The notes: generated by a model not told the origin, from the letters alone. A DNA stretch of 64,000 nucleotides from Halomonas cupida (GCF_900142755.1 NZ_FRCA01000007.1:1-64000), one strand, 5' to 3'; counted from the first letter of the stretch, positions 1 through 9,883 are shown. Made by a program: numbers and translations.

Positions 1-76
1 CGAGTATTATGACAATGTCCGCTCTCACGAAACCCTGGGCGGGTTAGCGCCCAGGGCATACGAGTTGGCGGCTTGA
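1..76 (+). CDS. IS3-family transposase (OrfB), C-terminal end only
   Basis: An open frame enters from the left edge and stops with TGA at 74-76. Its last residues read EYYDNVRSHETLGGLAPRAY followed by ELAA, which matches the conserved C-terminus of the DDE integrase subunit of IS3-family elements (the Y-N-x-x-R-P-H-x-x-L-G-G-x-x-P pattern). Only 25 codons are visible, so the catalytic DDE residues and the frameshift region lie outside the window. It is read together with the adjacent IS terminus at 84-108. Confidence 0.8.
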   Translation, partial: EYYDNVRSHETLGGLAPRAYELAA

Positions 77-108
77 ACCGAGGTGTCTACTTTTTCGGGG
101 GCACACCA
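1..108 (+). mobile_element. Right end of an IS3-family insertion sequence
   Basis: The transposase stop codon is followed within 8 bases by TGTCTACTTTTTCGGGGG and then CACACCA, ending near base 108. Read on the other strand this starts with TGG and is a plausible right terminal inverted repeat of an IS3-type element. The left end and any target duplication are outside the window, so the exact boundary is inferred. The IS abuts the 7-bp tandem repeat at 116-153. Confidence 0.65.
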
Positions 109-115
109 GTAGCGT

Positions 116-153
116 GCTCGTAGCTCGTAGCTCGTAGCTAGTAGCTAGTAGCT
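116..153. repeat. 7-bp tandem repeat (TAGCTCG/TAGCTAG)
   Basis: A tract of heptads runs GCTCG, two TAGCTCG, two TAGCTAG and a final TAGCT. The same heptad recurs at 29897-29924, and a degenerate relative (CCGAGCT units) occurs at 42316-42340, so it is a dispersed family rather than a chance run. Here it lies between the IS end and the lpp terminator. Confidence 0.8.
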
Positions 154-190
154 GGGGTCCATGCTCGTCGTCGCTCGACTTCCACAAACG

Positions 191-222
191 ACAGAGGCCC
201 TGCCTTGCGGCAGGGCCTCTGT
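191..222 (-). terminator. Hairpin terminator of the lpp-like gene
   Basis: A perfect 14-bp stem (ACAGAGGCCCTGCC / GGCAGGGCCTCTGT) closes a 4-base loop. It lies 37 bases past the stop codon of the lipoprotein gene. The T-tract on the minus strand is short (CGTTTGTGG), so termination is probable but not textbook. Confidence 0.7.
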
Positions 223-258
223 CTGAATCATGTCACTCCCCGAAGGGAGAAAGCATGA

Positions 259-522
259 TTACTTACGCATGGAAGTCTGGAACATGCGGTTCATCTCTTC
301 ACGGTTCTGCTGAGACAGCTGCAGAGCCGCCTGAGCGTCGCGCTGAGCCTGGGTCGCAGTAGCCTGCGCCTGGTTTGCAACGCTCAGAGCCTGAGAAGCG
401 TCAGCCTGAGCCTGCTCGGCAGTAACACGAACTTCTTCCAGAGCGCTGGAAGAAGCACAGCCAGCCAGAACGGCCAGAGAAGCAGCGGCAGCGGTCAGCT
501 TCAGAGTAGTCTTGAGAGTCAT
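259..522 (-). CDS. Lpp/OprI-like major outer-membrane lipoprotein
   Basis: An 87-residue precursor with a basic N-terminus, a hydrophobic segment and the lipobox LAGC (Cys at about residue 22), so it is lipidated and sorted to the outer membrane. The mature part is a string of heptads rich in Ala, Gln and Ser (AEQAQADASQALSVANQAQ), the alanine-zipper coiled coil of the Lpp/OprI family, ending in RK as in Lpp, where the terminal Lys is joined to peptidoglycan. Such proteins tether the outer membrane to the wall. An L,D-transpeptidase, the enzyme class that makes this link, is the next gene upstream. The gene is monocistronic with its own hairpin terminator. Confidence 0.85.
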   Translation of the reverse strand: MTLKTTLKLTAAAASLAVLAGCASSSALEEVRVTAEQAQADASQALSVANQAQATATQAQRDAQAALQLSQQNREEMNRMFQTSMRK

Positions 523-559
523 GGTGTTCTCCTTGAGTCTTCCTTGGTACTTCGTTGGT

Positions 560-650
560 GATGCTTTCGCATCAGGCTTCCTGCAAAGGCAGGCCTTTCT
601 TGCAGCGACTTGTGCTGCGAAGCACGGGAGTCAAACGCTGTTTTATTATA
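560..650 (-). promoter_or_regulatory. Probable promoter and structured leader of the lpp-like gene
   Basis: On the minus strand a perfect TATAAT lies at 650-645, about 120 bases before the start codon. No good -35 box sits at the usual spacing. The resulting leader would contain a hairpin with a GAAA tetraloop (GATGC-GAAA-GCATC, 573-560). Long stable leaders are known for abundant lipoprotein mRNAs, but transcription from here is inferred only from sequence. Confidence 0.4.
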
Positions 651-699
651 GAAAACGGCGCTTGTCCAGAGTCTTCGTCGTCCTGTGCGCATCTAAAGA

Positions 700-1314
700 C
701 TAGCGGATGACGACGCGAGTGCCAACTCCAATTAACGAAGCCAGCTGTTCAATTTCCTGGTTGGTGACGGCGACACAGCCATCCGTCCAGTTGAGGTTAC
801 GATGGATATTCATGTCACCTTCACCGACACCATGGATGCCAATGTAACCACCCAGTACCGTATCCTGAGGAGGCGACTGATGACGCCGATAGTAATCGAA
901 ATAGGCGTCGTAATCATATTCCGTATATACCCCCGATTCCAACGCCATCCGTGCATGCAACGGTGTCGGATAGTCCAGGCCGATGAAGATGTCGAACTTG
1001 CTGTCATAATTGAAGCGATTGACGTGGAATTCCCCGAGTGGCGTGGTTCTATCACCCATGACGCGCTGCAGGTCAGCGCCGCCTCGACCAAAGCGAATCG
1101 GCGCGAAACGAGCCAGCTCGACATTGCCCTGATATACCGTGAGGTTGGATTGCTGATTGTCGATCAACACCCACACCTCTCCAATGGAAGTGGGCACAAT
1201 GGCACGTCGCAACAGGTCTTCCATCACCCCGGTACTAGCCCAACCAGTCACCGGGAGTAGCAAGGATGTCCCAAGTATCATTTGGATCAGTCGGCGGCGG
1301 GTGATTCCTGACAT
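700..1314 (-). CDS. L,D-transpeptidase (YkuD domain), probably Tat-exported
   Basis: A 204-residue protein from the ATG at 1314; an in-frame TTG nine codons upstream is less likely. The N-terminus MSGITRRRLIQMILGTSLLL is hydrophobic after a twin arginine, so export by Tat or Sec is expected. The C-terminal half carries the YkuD signature: GIHGVGEGD, then NWTDGCVAV with the nucleophilic Cys. These periplasmic enzymes form 3-3 peptidoglycan cross-links or attach Lpp-type lipoproteins to the wall. The neighbouring lpp-like gene supports the second role but does not prove it. A 32-bp inverted-repeat site lies upstream. Confidence 0.85.
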   Translation of the reverse strand: MSGITRRRLIQMILGTSLLLPVTGWASTGVMEDLLRRAIVPTSIGEVWVLIDNQQSNLTVYQGNVELARFAPIRFGRGGADLQRVMGDRTTPLGEFHVNRFNYDSKFDIFIGLDYPTPLHARMALESGVYTEYDYDAYFDYYRRHQSPPQDTVLGGYIGIHGVGEGDMNIHRNLNWTDGCVAVTNQEIEQLASLIGVGTRVVIR

Positions 1315-1444
1315 ACGATTGAGCTCACTTTCCAATTTCAAGAAGTCTGGTTAAATTCTGTAACAACGGCATCAGCAGGATATACCCCACTCTTTCCGAT
1401 AGCTATACCACCCGCACGACACCTTCTTTACAACTTATTACCAG

Positions 1445-1476
1445 TGTCGCAACTCTAGTGTATCTATATTGCGACA
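1445..1476. promoter_or_regulatory. Operator-like inverted repeat
   Basis: Perfect 8-bp arms TGTCGCAA and TTGCGACA are separated by 16 AT-rich bases. The site lies between the 3' end of the 1485-1964 gene and the start of the L,D-transpeptidase gene, about 130 bases upstream of the latter. The long spacer fits a dimeric regulator or an AT-rich promoter core better than a terminator. The regulator is unknown. Confidence 0.45.
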
Positions 1477-1484
1477 AATATACT

Positions 1485-1964
1485 TTACCACTCTTCACTC
1501 GTCTCTCGCAGCGAGGCAATCTCGCGGCGCGCCGCACGAATACAGCCACGCAACTGCTCTTCCAGCGGCCCGACTGAGTCGCTGACCGAAATCAACTGGG
1601 CATTGACGGGGCCTCGTCTGGTTGAGGCCGCTCCCTGATCACTGTGCAACGCCTCAAGCCTGAGCATCAACCAGCCCAGCCAGCTCTCACCATCCGAGGC
1701 AAGGCTGCGCAGGCGCTGCAATTCGGCCAGCGCTGGTTGATCATCCGCCTCCCCAACCAACAGCTCCCGCCAATCATGGGAGCCCAGTTGAGCGTGACTG
1801 GATACGTCCCGCAGCAAGGCATTCAGGGCCAGTTCGAGCAGGGCGAGTGCACCTTCTTCGCCGGCCCTGAGTCGAGCCTCACGGTGCTCGTCATCCCGCG
1901 TATCGATGTCGAGCAACAACTCTGCCTGATACAGCAACTGATTGGTTCTGGCCCTGGGTGTCAC
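1485..1964 (-). CDS. Conserved hypothetical protein, DUF6586-like
   Basis: A 159-residue, mostly helical, acidic soluble protein without signal peptide or membrane segment. It starts 4 bases inside the end of topA (ATGA-type overlap), so it is translationally coupled to topA. Many pseudomonads carry a similar small protein directly downstream of topA, and the [18 protein letters not shown] start resembles that family. No catalytic motif is visible. Its function is unknown. Confidence 0.65.
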   Translation of the reverse strand: MTPRARTNQLLYQAELLLDIDTRDDEHREARLRAGEEGALALLELALNALLRDVSSHAQLGSHDWRELLVGEADDQPALAELQRLRSLASDGESWLGWLMLRLEALHSDQGAASTRRGPVNAQLISVSDSVGPLEEQLRGCIRAARREIASLRETSEEW

Positions 1965-4594
1965 TTGCGCTTGTCCTCGACCTGCCAGGTCTTGCCGTCA
2001 AAGGTCGCCTTCCAACCACTGGCCTTGCCCTTGTCATCATCGGTCATCACGAACTGCTCCTTGAGCTTGCGTGAGAAACGAATCTGCGCGGGGCGGCCAT
2101 CCGGGTCCTCGCTGGGCGCATCCAACAGGTAACGGTACTTGTCCGGCAATTCGCTGGCATGGGACTTGAGTTCCTTGACCAATGGCGGACGCGTCTCGCG
2201 ATTACGCGGGAACTTACTGGCCGCCAGGAACAGGCCACTGGCACCGTCGCGCAGCACATAATGATCCTCCACCTTCTGACAGGCCAGTTCCGGCATTGGA
2301 ATCGGATCCATCTTCGGTGGTGCCACCTCTCCGTTGCGCAGTAGCTTGCGGGTGTTGCGACACTCATCATTGGTACAACCGAAGTACTTACCGAAACGCC
2401 CCGCCTTGAGCTGCATCTCGGATCCACACTTGTCGCACTCGATGGTCGGCCCGTCATAGCCCTTGATGCGAAACTTGCCTTCCTCGACCGAATAGCCGGA
2501 ACAGTCCGGGCTATTGCCGCAGATGTGCAGCTTGCGGTGCTCATCGATCAGATAGCTATCCATCGCCGTCGAGCAGACCGGACAGCGCTGCTTGGCACGC
2601 AGGGCGTCGGTTTCGGCATCTTCGCCGGCATCCGCAGCCACGGCTTCCTCGCCGGGCAGCAGGTCGATGGTCGTCTTGCAACGTTCCTTCGGCGGCAGAT
2701 TGTATCCGCTACAGCCCAGAAAGACGCCGGTAGATGCTGTCCGAATCTGCATCTTGCGTCCACAGGAAGGGCAGTCAATGTCTGTAGGAACCGGCTGATT
2801 CGGGCGCATACCCTCATCGCTCTCGGCTTCCTGCAGTTCATTGCGGAATTCGTGATAGAAGGCATCCAGCAGTTCGCGCCAGTTGCGGTCCCCTTCCGCC
2901 ACCTCGTCAAGATTGTCTTCCATGCGCGCGGTGAAGGAATAGTCCATCAAGTCAGGGAACGACTCCTTGAGGCGTTCGGTGACGATATCGCCAAGCTTCT
3001 CGGCGTAGAAACGACGGTTCTCGAGCTTGACGTAGCCACGGTCCTGAATGGTGGAAATGATCGCTGCATAGGTCGACGGTCGGCCGATACCACGCTTTTC
3101 CAGCTCCTTGACCAGACTGGCCTCGGTATAGCGAGCCGGTGGCTTGGTGAAGTGCTGGCGAGGATCCAACGCTTCCAGCGTCATCGTGGTGCCCTTCTCG
3201 AGATCGGGCAACGACTGATCTTCGTCCTTGCGCCCCATGGGCGTCATCACCCGGGTATAACCATCAAACTTGAGCACCCGGCCCCGTGCCTTGAGCTCGA
3301 AGCCGTTGACTTCGACCGTCAGCGTGGTCGACAGATACTCTGCCGGCGTCATCTGACAGGCCACGAACTGACGCCAGATCAGTTCATACAGGCGCTCGGC
3401 ATCACGCTCCATACCACTCAGTTCTGTGGCGCGGCGGGTGACCTCTGAAGGTCGGATCGCTTCGTGCGCTTCCTGAGCCCCTTCCTTGCTCGAATAACGA
3501 TTCGGCGCCTCGGGCAGATAGCGTTTGCCGAACTCACCATCGATATACTCACGCACGCTGTCCACCGCTTCCTGCGAGAGATTGGTGGAGTCGGTACGCA
3601 TATAAGTGATGTAACCCGCCTCATAGAGGCGCTGCGCCAGGGTCATGGTCTTCTTGACCGAGAATCCCAGACGACCACTCGCGGCCTGCTGCAGCGTCGA
3701 GGTGATGAAGGGCGCGTTGGGCTTTGAACGGGTCGGCTTGTCCTCACGCGAGGTGATCGACAGGCTGGCCTTGTCGAGTCCAGCGATCCGTTTGAGCGTC
3801 TCTTCCTCACTGGTGGGACGGAAGGCGCCCTGAGCATCGCGCACCAGTTCGAAGCGCACCACTTCGCCGTTCGGCGTCGCGAGGTCGGTGTGTACGTCCC
3901 AGAACTCTTCCGGGACGAAGGCACGGATCTCACGTTCGCGCTCAACAATCAGGCGCATGGCAACCGACTGCACACGACCGGCCGATAGCCCACGAGCCAC
4001 CTTGGACCACAGCAACGGCGACAGCATGAAACCCACGACCCGGTCGAGGAAGCGGCGTGCCTGCTGCGCCTCCACACGTGGGATATTCAACGTACCGGGA
4101 TCCTTGAAGGCATCCTTGATGGCATTGCGAGTGATCTCGTTGAATACCACCCGACGATAACGCTGCTCGTCCCCACCGATGGTCTCGCGAAGGTGCCAGG
4201 CAATGGCTTCCCCCTCGCGATCAAGATCGGTCGCGAGATAGACGGTATCAGCCTTGGCAGCCAACTTCTTGAGCTCTGCGACCACCTTTTCCTTGCCCGG
4301 CAGAACTTCGTAGGTTGCATCCCAGCCGTTATCCGGATCGATGCCCATGCGCCGAATCAGTTGTGCCTGAGCCTTCTGCTTGCGGTAGACCGCCTTGTCT
4401 TCTGCCGACATCTTGCGCGTCGCCGCCGCCTGACGCGCACGCTCACTGGGATCGGAGGCTGACTTGCCCGAGCCACTGGTCGGCAGATCACGAATATGAC
4501 CCACGCTCGACTTCACGATGAATTCGTCGCCGAGGTACTTGTTGATCGTCTTTGCCTTGGCTGGCGACTCGACAATGACCAGAGACTTGCCCAT
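1961..4594 (-). CDS. topA: DNA topoisomerase I
   Basis: Type IA topoisomerase of 877 residues that relaxes negative supercoils. The TOPRIM domain starts at [16 protein letters not shown]. The acidic [12 protein letters not shown] motif and the active-site Tyr in [10 protein letters not shown] are present, and the C-terminus carries three Cys4 zinc-ribbon motifs (CPSCGRK, CPVCSTA, CDKCGSE). The ATG at 4594 is preferred over an in-frame TTG four codons upstream because GGAGTG sits just before it and it gives the family N-terminus. The length is close to E. coli TopA (865). Confidence 0.97.
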   Translation of the reverse strand: MGKSLVIVESPAKAKTINKYLGDEFIVKSSVGHIRDLPTSGSGKSASDPSERARQAAATRKMSAEDKAVYRKQKAQAQLIRRMGIDPDNGWDATYEVLPGKEKVVAELKKLAAKADTVYLATDLDREGEAIAWHLRETIGGDEQRYRRVVFNEITRNAIKDAFKDPGTLNIPRVEAQQARRFLDRVVGFMLSPLLWSKVARGLSAGRVQSVAMRLIVEREREIRAFVPEEFWDVHTDLATPNGEVVRFELVRDAQGAFRPTSEEETLKRIAGLDKASLSITSREDKPTRSKPNAPFITSTLQQAASGRLGFSVKKTMTLAQRLYEAGYITYMRTDSTNLSQEAVDSVREYIDGEFGKRYLPEAPNRYSSKEGAQEAHEAIRPSEVTRRATELSGMERDAERLYELIWRQFVACQMTPAEYLSTTLTVEVNGFELKARGRVLKFDGYTRVMTPMGRKDEDQSLPDLEKGTTMTLEALDPRQHFTKPPARYTEASLVKELEKRGIGRPSTYAAIISTIQDRGYVKLENRRFYAEKLGDIVTERLKESFPDLMDYSFTARMEDNLDEVAEGDRNWRELLDAFYHEFRNELQEAESDEGMRPNQPVPTDIDCPSCGRKMQIRTASTGVFLGCSGYNLPPKERCKTTIDLLPGEEAVAADAGEDAETDALRAKQRCPVCSTAMDSYLIDEHRKLHICGNSPDCSGYSVEEGKFRIKGYDGPTIECDKCGSEMQLKAGRFGKYFGCTNDECRNTRKLLRNGEVAPPKMDPIPMPELACQKVEDHYVLRDGASGLFLAASKFPRNRETRPPLVKELKSHASELPDKYRYLLDAPSEDPDGRPAQIRFSRKLKEQFVMTDDDKGKASGWKATFDGKTWQVEDKRK

Positions 4595-4824
4595 AGCACT
4601 CCACAATATTCGCGACGTCGCGGCTTCCTGCGCACGTCGATGGATGACTGCCTCATCCCGACAGGATGACGGAAAAATGCGCTTACCCTACCCCAGCCCC
4701 GAGCATCACGCCAGTCACATGGATCACGGGAAGGCAAATGACACCTCGAGCAGGAGGTATCGCCAAGAGACTAGACGCAAGGCTGTAGCGCCGACAAGCC
4801 CATTGATGGTGTTCGATTGCAACG

Positions 4825-4858
4825 CATGATGCCTCCGCACAACCGCGGAGGCATCATG
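4825..4858 (-). terminator. Hairpin after the DUF3141 gene
   Basis: Perfect 14-bp stem CATGATGCCTCCGC / GCGGAGGCATCATG with a 6-base loop, immediately downstream of the DUF3141 stop and upstream of topA. There is no clear T-run on either strand, so it may act as an mRNA-stabilising hairpin as well as a terminator. Confidence 0.6.
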
Positions 4859-4873
4859 ACGTGCTCTCTCGAC

Positions 4874-7462
4874 CTATGACTTACGCTGTCTGGGGGTACT
4901 CCGCCCACGCCGAGATGGCGCCGGCTTGTCGTCCCCGGCTTCGACATCGGATGATGCGCTGCTGGGTGTCGCTTCCCTGGACTTTGCAGTTGTCCGGGCA
5001 GAGGTCTTCTTCTCGGTCACCGCCTTGCTGCGAGGTTCGGCCTTCTTCCGCGGCTCGGCCTTCTTCTCTGGCTCGGCTTTCTTCTCCGACTCGGCTTTCT
5101 TGTCAGACTCGACACCAGTCCGAGGTGAGACCTTGCTCGAGGCGGCGTCGCTGGAGACCACATCAGCCTTCTTATCGGTGCTCGACGCCGTGCTGCGACG
5201 GCGAGTCGTACCCGCGCTCCTGGCTGACGTACCGTTGCCGGAGGAGCCACTGCTGCTGCGACGAGCCGTACTGCGAGCCTTCGGGCGCGCCTCGGCAAAC
5301 AGTGCCTTGACGCGCTCGAGTCGCCCTGCCGCCCGCTCGCTGAGTTCACCACTGGCAGCCAACACATGCTCGATGTGTTCGATGTGGGCGTCGATCTCGG
5401 CCGCCGTCTGTCCCTCGAGCAACCGAGGTATCGACTCCAGCGCCTGCTGCTTGTCCAGCTTGAGGATGAAGAACTGCTCACGCAGCAGCTCCTTGAAGTC
5501 TGCCAACTGCAGACGCGGCTCGAGTTCCGCGCGGGATGCCTGTAGACGCCGGAAGTTGCGTCCATCCGTTGCAGGAGCACCACCCAACACGTAGATCATC
5601 GAGCGCATCACGGCTTCATGGCTGCCACCTTCCGCCACACGGGCACGTAGCTCCTGCTGCCGGTTCTCAATGAAACGACGGCGCTCGGGTTCGGCTCCCG
5701 GCAAGCGCGGCCGTGCCTCCGGTGTACCATGCAGACCCACCGCTGACTGCAACAACGGTTGCCCATAGACATCGAGAAACAGACTTTCGGTGGCATTGTC
5801 ACGCAGTACTCGCCAGGCATCCAGGCTACGCGACACATGCCCGGAGAGAATATCCTCGAAGACTCGAAAGATGTTGTCGTCAGACACCGGCTGCCGGTCA
5901 CGACGAACCATATTCGCCAGTACCGGCAAGGGCGCCATCAATGGATTGCGATCCGACAGCAGACGATAGCCCAGACGACTGGGATGCATGCTCCGCATCA
6001 GGCGCGCACTCTCGGGCGTTGATACCGCACGCACCCAGGGCTGCAGGAATTGGCGATAGAGGCCCAGATTGATCTCGGAAACTCTCGCCACGGTGGCAAA
6101 GCGACGCTCGTCCTCGGCGTCCCACTTGACCACCTCGTTCAGATCGTCCAGATCGCGCGTCTCGAACTCAAGCAGATAGTCGCGCTCGATCAGCTCGGCA
6201 TCCGGGCGCTCGGCGGCAGTCGAAACACGAGTTTCATAGAGACCGGGCGGCAGAACATCGATGTAATCCATGTTCGCGGTGAACTCGGTATGCTCCTTGC
6301 GCGATACGCTGCCGGAAACAAAGATGCCGAGATGGCCAGTGCTGTCGTGGACGCAATAGACAATGGTCTGTTCGTTGGCCAGGATGTCATCGACGCCGCC
6401 ATACAGATCTCGCACCCAGCCCAACGCCTGTGGGGGCGGCGTGATGTTGTCCCCCCTGGAGCAGAACACCACCACAGGCGAGCGGACATTGCGCAGATCG
6501 ATGCGCCGGCCATCGGACGTCACCAGACGCGCGGTGGACAGTCGGTTGCCGACAAACAGGTTATCGACAATATACTGGATTTCCTCGCCACCCAGCACCA
6601 CATGGCCGCCCCACCAGCGCTCGAAACGCAGATAACGCTCGGCCTCGGTATCGACATTGGCATACAGCTGATACTGCTTGTCCCACCAGGTATTGGCCGG
6701 ATTGAGACGCTCGAAGTTCTGTACCAGCCAGGCACCGTCAAACAACCCATCCCCCGCATCGGAAAGCAGGTGAGTCATCCAACTGCCCCCGGTCATGCCC
6801 CCGGTATAACGCATCGGCGCATTGCCATGCTCCCCTGCCCAATAGGACAGCGGCGCACCGGCAATCAGAATCGGCCCGAATACATCAGGCTCCAGCGCCG
6901 CCGCCATCATGATCTGCCAACCTGCCTGACAGTTGCCGACCACCATTGGTTTTTCGCTATCCGGGTGGCGTTCGATCACATGGTGCAGGAAGGCCACCTC
7001 GGCCTCGACCACATCCTCCACGGTCTGGCCCGGTACCGGATACGGCATGAACGCTATGAAATAGCAAGGATGACCGGCACGCAGCGCCACACCGATTTCG
7101 CTGTCCGCCTTGAACCCGCCAATCCCGGGACCATGCCCGGCACGGGGATCAACCACCACGAAAGGACGCGACTGCTCATCAGTCACCACGCCTTCAGGAG
7201 GATGAACACGCAGCAGTTCGTAATTGACCGGACGCGACAGATCCTCGCCCATCATGATGATATCGGCGTCAAAGCCCAGCACACTGGGGCGAGTCTTCTC
7301 GATGTGTTCGAGGTACTCATTGCCACGCTGGCGCATCACATCCCAGTACAGGACGTTACGCTCGACGGCGTCGCGCCAGTAATTGACCGCGGCGCGACCG
7401 AACCCGAAGGGATCGACCATCGAGACCAGGGATTCGGGGACTTGCGGCATTAGAGCGTTCAT
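4874..7462 (-). CDS. DUF3141 alpha/beta-hydrolase, PHA-synthase-like, with Lys/Ala-rich tail
   Basis: An 862-residue protein. Residues 90-400 form an alpha/beta-hydrolase core resembling class I/III PHA synthases: the nucleophile elbow is GNCQAGW (Cys about 178, not Ser), an Asp follows in SRGDNITP (about 338) and a His in STGHLG (about 377). That is the Cys/Asp/His triad of polyhydroxyalkanoate synthases, although the sequence is annotated in databases as DUF3141 rather than PhaC. A helical domain follows to about 730. The last 120 residues are low-complexity, with KKAEPEKKAEPRKKAEPR repeats and Ser/Arg blocks, like histone-H1-like or phasin-like tails. Its activity is unproven: PHA-related, or a distinct acyl hydrolase or transferase. 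Confidence 0.8.
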   Translation of the reverse strand: MNALMPQVPESLVSMVDPFGFGRAAVNYWRDAVERNVLYWDVMRQRGNEYLEHIEKTRPSVLGFDADIIMMGEDLSRPVNYELLRVHPPEGVVTDEQSRPFVVVDPRAGHGPGIGGFKADSEIGVALRAGHPCYFIAFMPYPVPGQTVEDVVEAEVAFLHHVIERHPDSEKPMVVGNCQAGWQIMMAAALEPDVFGPILIAGAPLSYWAGEHGNAPMRYTGGMTGGSWMTHLLSDAGDGLFDGAWLVQNFERLNPANTWWDKQYQLYANVDTEAERYLRFERWWGGHVVLGGEEIQYIVDNLFVGNRLSTARLVTSDGRRIDLRNVRSPVVVFCSRGDNITPPPQALGWVRDLYGGVDDILANEQTIVYCVHDSTGHLGIFVSGSVSRKEHTEFTANMDYIDVLPPGLYETRVSTAAERPDAELIERDYLLEFETRDLDDLNEVVKWDAEDERRFATVARVSEINLGLYRQFLQPWVRAVSTPESARLMRSMHPSRLGYRLLSDRNPLMAPLPVLANMVRRDRQPVSDDNIFRVFEDILSGHVSRSLDAWRVLRDNATESLFLDVYGQPLLQSAVGLHGTPEARPRLPGAEPERRRFIENRQQELRARVAEGGSHEAVMRSMIYVLGGAPATDGRNFRRLQASRAELEPRLQLADFKELLREQFFILKLDKQQALESIPRLLEGQTAAEIDAHIEHIEHVLAASGELSERAAGRLERVKALFAEARPKARSTARRSSSGSSGNGTSARSAGTTRRRSTASSTDKKADVVSSDAASSKVSPRTGVESDKKAESEKKAEPEKKAEPRKKAEPRSKAVTEKKTSARTTAKSREATPSSASSDVEAGDDKPAPSRRGRSTPRQRKS

Positions 7463-7578
7463 GGGTGACTCCCGAGGGTTGTTCAGGGCCGGTTGGCGTT
7501 TCGTCGCGGCTCACGCGGAACATCAACAGGCCCTGGTGCACAGGCACATCCAGCACTGTTCAGCCCATTACACACGAA

Positions 7579-7597
7579 TATATTGCAGTGCAATATA
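7579..7597. promoter_or_regulatory. Palindrome upstream of the DUF3141 gene
   Basis: Perfect inverted repeat TATATTGC-AGT-GCAATATA, 117 bases before the start codon of the DUF3141 gene. The core TTGCAGTGCAA is TGC-rich, resembling the type of site described for PhaR repressors of PHA granule genes. Assignment to PhaR is inference; the palindrome itself is seen directly. Confidence 0.45.
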
Positions 7598-7704
7598 GCG
7601 CACCTCCCCCGGTCATGCGAATACCGGCACACTCGAATCAGCAAAGTCCTACAGGTATTTCATACGGGCTCGCGTTATCTGCCAACGACATCGCCCGGTA
7701 CTAA

Positions 7705-7730
7705 ATCGCCCGGCACCAGGGCCGGGCGAT
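7705..7730 (-). terminator. Hairpin downstream of lipA
   Basis: Ten-bp stem ATCGCCCGGC / GCCGGGCGAT with a 6-base loop, about 86 bases after the lipA stop. A partial extra copy of the left arm (ATCGCCCGG) lies at 7690-7698. The rest of 7463-7815 shows no gene. Confidence 0.5.
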
Positions 7731-7815
7731 ACGCTGCAGGCAGGCTGTTCGAGCCCCTCTACTGCACTAGCCGTCGCAGGAACGGCAACGACACATTCTC
7801 GAAGTCAGCAGAGCT

Positions 7816-8817
7816 TCACTTGACCTCGATGCCATGCGCCTGCTGGTCGGCATGATAGGACGACCTGACCAACGGGCCGGAAGCTACATGGGTAAAGCCC
7901 ATGGCCCTGCCCTGCTCGGCAAACCAGTCGAAGGTCGCCGGCGGCACCCAGCGATCCACCGGCAAGTGATTGCGCGACGGCTGCATATACTGGCCCAGGG
8001 TCAGCATATCGACGTTGTGGGCACGCAGATCACGCATGACCTCGATCACCTGCTCGTCGGCTTCGCCAACGCCCAGCATCAAGCCGGACTTGGTCATCAC
8101 CTCGGGACGACGCTCCTTGTAGCCCTTGAGCAGATCCAGTGACCACTGGTAATCCGCGCCCGGGCGCACCTTGCGATACAGGCTAGGCACCGTCTCGAGA
8201 TTATGGTTGAAGACATCCGGCGGCGTGGTTTCGAGAATATCCAACGCCACGTCCATACGACCACGGAAATCCGGTACCAGCACCTCGATCTCGATCTGCG
8301 GGCTGTCATTGCGAATCTCGCGGATGCAGTCGACAAAGTGCTGAGCACCACCATCACGCAGATCATCGCGATCGACAGAGGTCACCACCACATACTTGAG
8401 ACGCATCTCGGCGATGGCTTCAGCCAACTCACGAGGCTCGCGCTCATTGAGTGCATTGGGACGACCATGAGCCACGTCGCAGAACGGGCAGCGACGTGTG
8501 CAGATATCGCCCATGATCATGAAGGTCGCCGTGCCGCCATGGAAGCACTCGCCGAGGTTCGGACAGGAAGCCTCTTCACAGACGGTGTGCAGACCATGGC
8601 GACGCAGGGTGTCCTTGATCCGGGTGACTTCCTTCGACACCGGCATACGCACGCGCAACCAATCCGGCTTGCGGGGCAACTCCTCGGTGGGAATGACCTT
8701 GACCGGAATGCGTGCCATCTTCTCGGCGCCACGCAACTTCACACCCCGTTCGACTCGGGTGTTCTTCCTGGCCTTCGCGGCTGCCGCAGCAGCCTGAATG
8801 GCTGAGTTGTCTGTCAT
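7816..8817 (-). CDS. lipA: Lipoyl synthase
   Basis: Radical-SAM enzyme of 333 residues that inserts two sulfurs into octanoyl groups on carrier proteins. It shows the auxiliary-cluster cysteines ([12 protein letters not shown]) and the radical-SAM CxxxCxxC in [10 protein letters not shown]. The N-terminus has a short Ala/Lys extension. It lies 80 bases downstream of lipB on the same strand, so substrate supply (LipB) and sulfur insertion (LipA) are co-encoded. Confidence 0.97.
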   Translation of the reverse strand: MTDNSAIQAAAAAAKARKNTRVERGVKLRGAEKMARIPVKVIPTEELPRKPDWLRVRMPVSKEVTRIKDTLRRHGLHTVCEEASCPNLGECFHGGTATFMIMGDICTRRCPFCDVAHGRPNALNEREPRELAEAIAEMRLKYVVVTSVDRDDLRDGGAQHFVDCIREIRNDSPQIEIEVLVPDFRGRMDVALDILETTPPDVFNHNLETVPSLYRKVRPGADYQWSLDLLKGYKERRPEVMTKSGLMLGVGEADEQVIEVMRDLRAHNVDMLTLGQYMQPSRNHLPVDRWVPPATFDWFAEQGRAMGFTHVASGPLVRSSYHADQQAHGIEVK

Positions 8818-8897
8818 GTCACTGTCCTGTGAAGGACCAGCCTGTTTCCATGCTGGTCAGTCGGTGATGAGTGATGAATGCTGGGTGATGGATGACA

Positions 8898-9575
8898 TCA
8901 AGTGACCAGAGTCGCGGATGCGCTGAGTGCTGTCGGCAACCCGCTACGCTCGATCAGAGGTCGATCGCCAAGGCGGCGCGCCAGAGTTCGCAACAGTCGC
9001 TGCGTCTCGGCCTCGAAGTCCACTCTTCCCGCAATCAGATTGGCCAGTTGGGTCATGGCCAGTCCGGCATAACCACAGGGATTGATTCGCGAAAAGGGCG
9101 TCATGTCGCCGTCAAGATTGACCGCGACACCATGAAAACTGGCACCCCGTCGAATACGCAGCCCCAGAGAAGCGATCTTGGCATCGCCAACATAGACACC
9201 TGGCGCATCGGGACGCGCATGGGACTCGATACCATGCTCGGCAAGCATGTCGATCACACTGTTCTCCAGCGCAGTCACCAACTCGCGTACACCAATGCGG
9301 CTGCGTCGCACATCCAACAGCGGGTAAAGCACCAGTTGGCCGGGGCCATGATAGGTGACCTGCCCGCCACGATCCGTGGCCACTATCGGAATATCGCCAG
9401 GTGCAAGCACATGCTCGGGCTTGCCGGTCTGCCCCTGAGTGAATACCGGCTCATGCTCGACGACCCAGATCTGGTCCGCCGTCGCCGCATCGCGGCTGTC
9501 CGTGAGGTCGCGCATCGCCTGCCAGACCGGCGGATAGTCACGACGCCCGAGCCGGTAGACTTCAATCGGCTCCAT
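8898..9575 (-). CDS. lipB: Octanoyl-ACP:protein N-octanoyltransferase
   Basis: A 225-residue enzyme moving octanoate from acyl carrier protein to lipoyl domains. It shows the [17 protein letters not shown] motif, the Lys in GDAKIASLG and the Cys in INPCGYAG that form the catalytic Cys/Lys pair. Its ATG overlaps the ybeD stop codon by one base (TGATG). Confidence 0.96.
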   Translation of the reverse strand: MEPIEVYRLGRRDYPPVWQAMRDLTDSRDAATADQIWVVEHEPVFTQGQTGKPEHVLAPGDIPIVATDRGGQVTYHGPGQLVLYPLLDVRRSRIGVRELVTALENSVIDMLAEHGIESHARPDAPGVYVGDAKIASLGLRIRRGASFHGVAVNLDGDMTPFSRINPCGYAGLAMTQLANLIAGRVDFEAETQRLLRTLARRLGDRPLIERSGLPTALSASATLVT

Positions 9576-9883
9576 CAGACCACCATATGCACGCGCTGAG
9601 TGGCCTTGAGCTCATCGAATAATGCCTTGAGCTGCGCCTCTCCGGTGGCCCGCATGGTGAGACGTACAGACTGGAATCGACCATTTCGGCTGTTGACCAC
9701 CTCGACGCTGGTAACATCGAAGCCGGGATCATGACGCTTGACGACCTCGCCGACCAGAGCGGCAAAGTCCTCGGCAGCATCGCCGACTACCTTGATCGGG
9801 TAGTCACAGGGAAAAGTGATCGACACATCTTCGGGATTCGGCCCGCCAGCAGTGCGCAGATCACGAAAGCTACGCTCAGTCAT
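9575..9883 (-). CDS. ybeD: DUF493 (YbeD) family protein
   Basis: A 102-residue protein with the YbeD pattern: [11 protein letters not shown] near the N-terminus and [12 protein letters not shown] in the middle. The family has an ACT-like alpha/beta fold and is nearly always upstream of lipB, as here with a one-base overlap. A regulatory role in lipoate metabolism is suggested by linkage only. Confidence 0.9.
   Translation of the reverse strand: MTERSFRDLRTAGGPNPEDVSITFPCDYPIKVVGDAAEDFAALVGEVVKRHDPGFDVTSVEVVNSRNGRFQSVRLTMRATGEAQLKALFDELKATQRVHMVV

Noticed and set aside
6050..7453. A 467-codon open frame on the plus strand inside the DUF3141 gene
   Set aside because: It is the antisense shadow of a GC-rich gene: composition is rich in His, Gln and Ile without domain motifs, and the minus-strand product is a clear family member.
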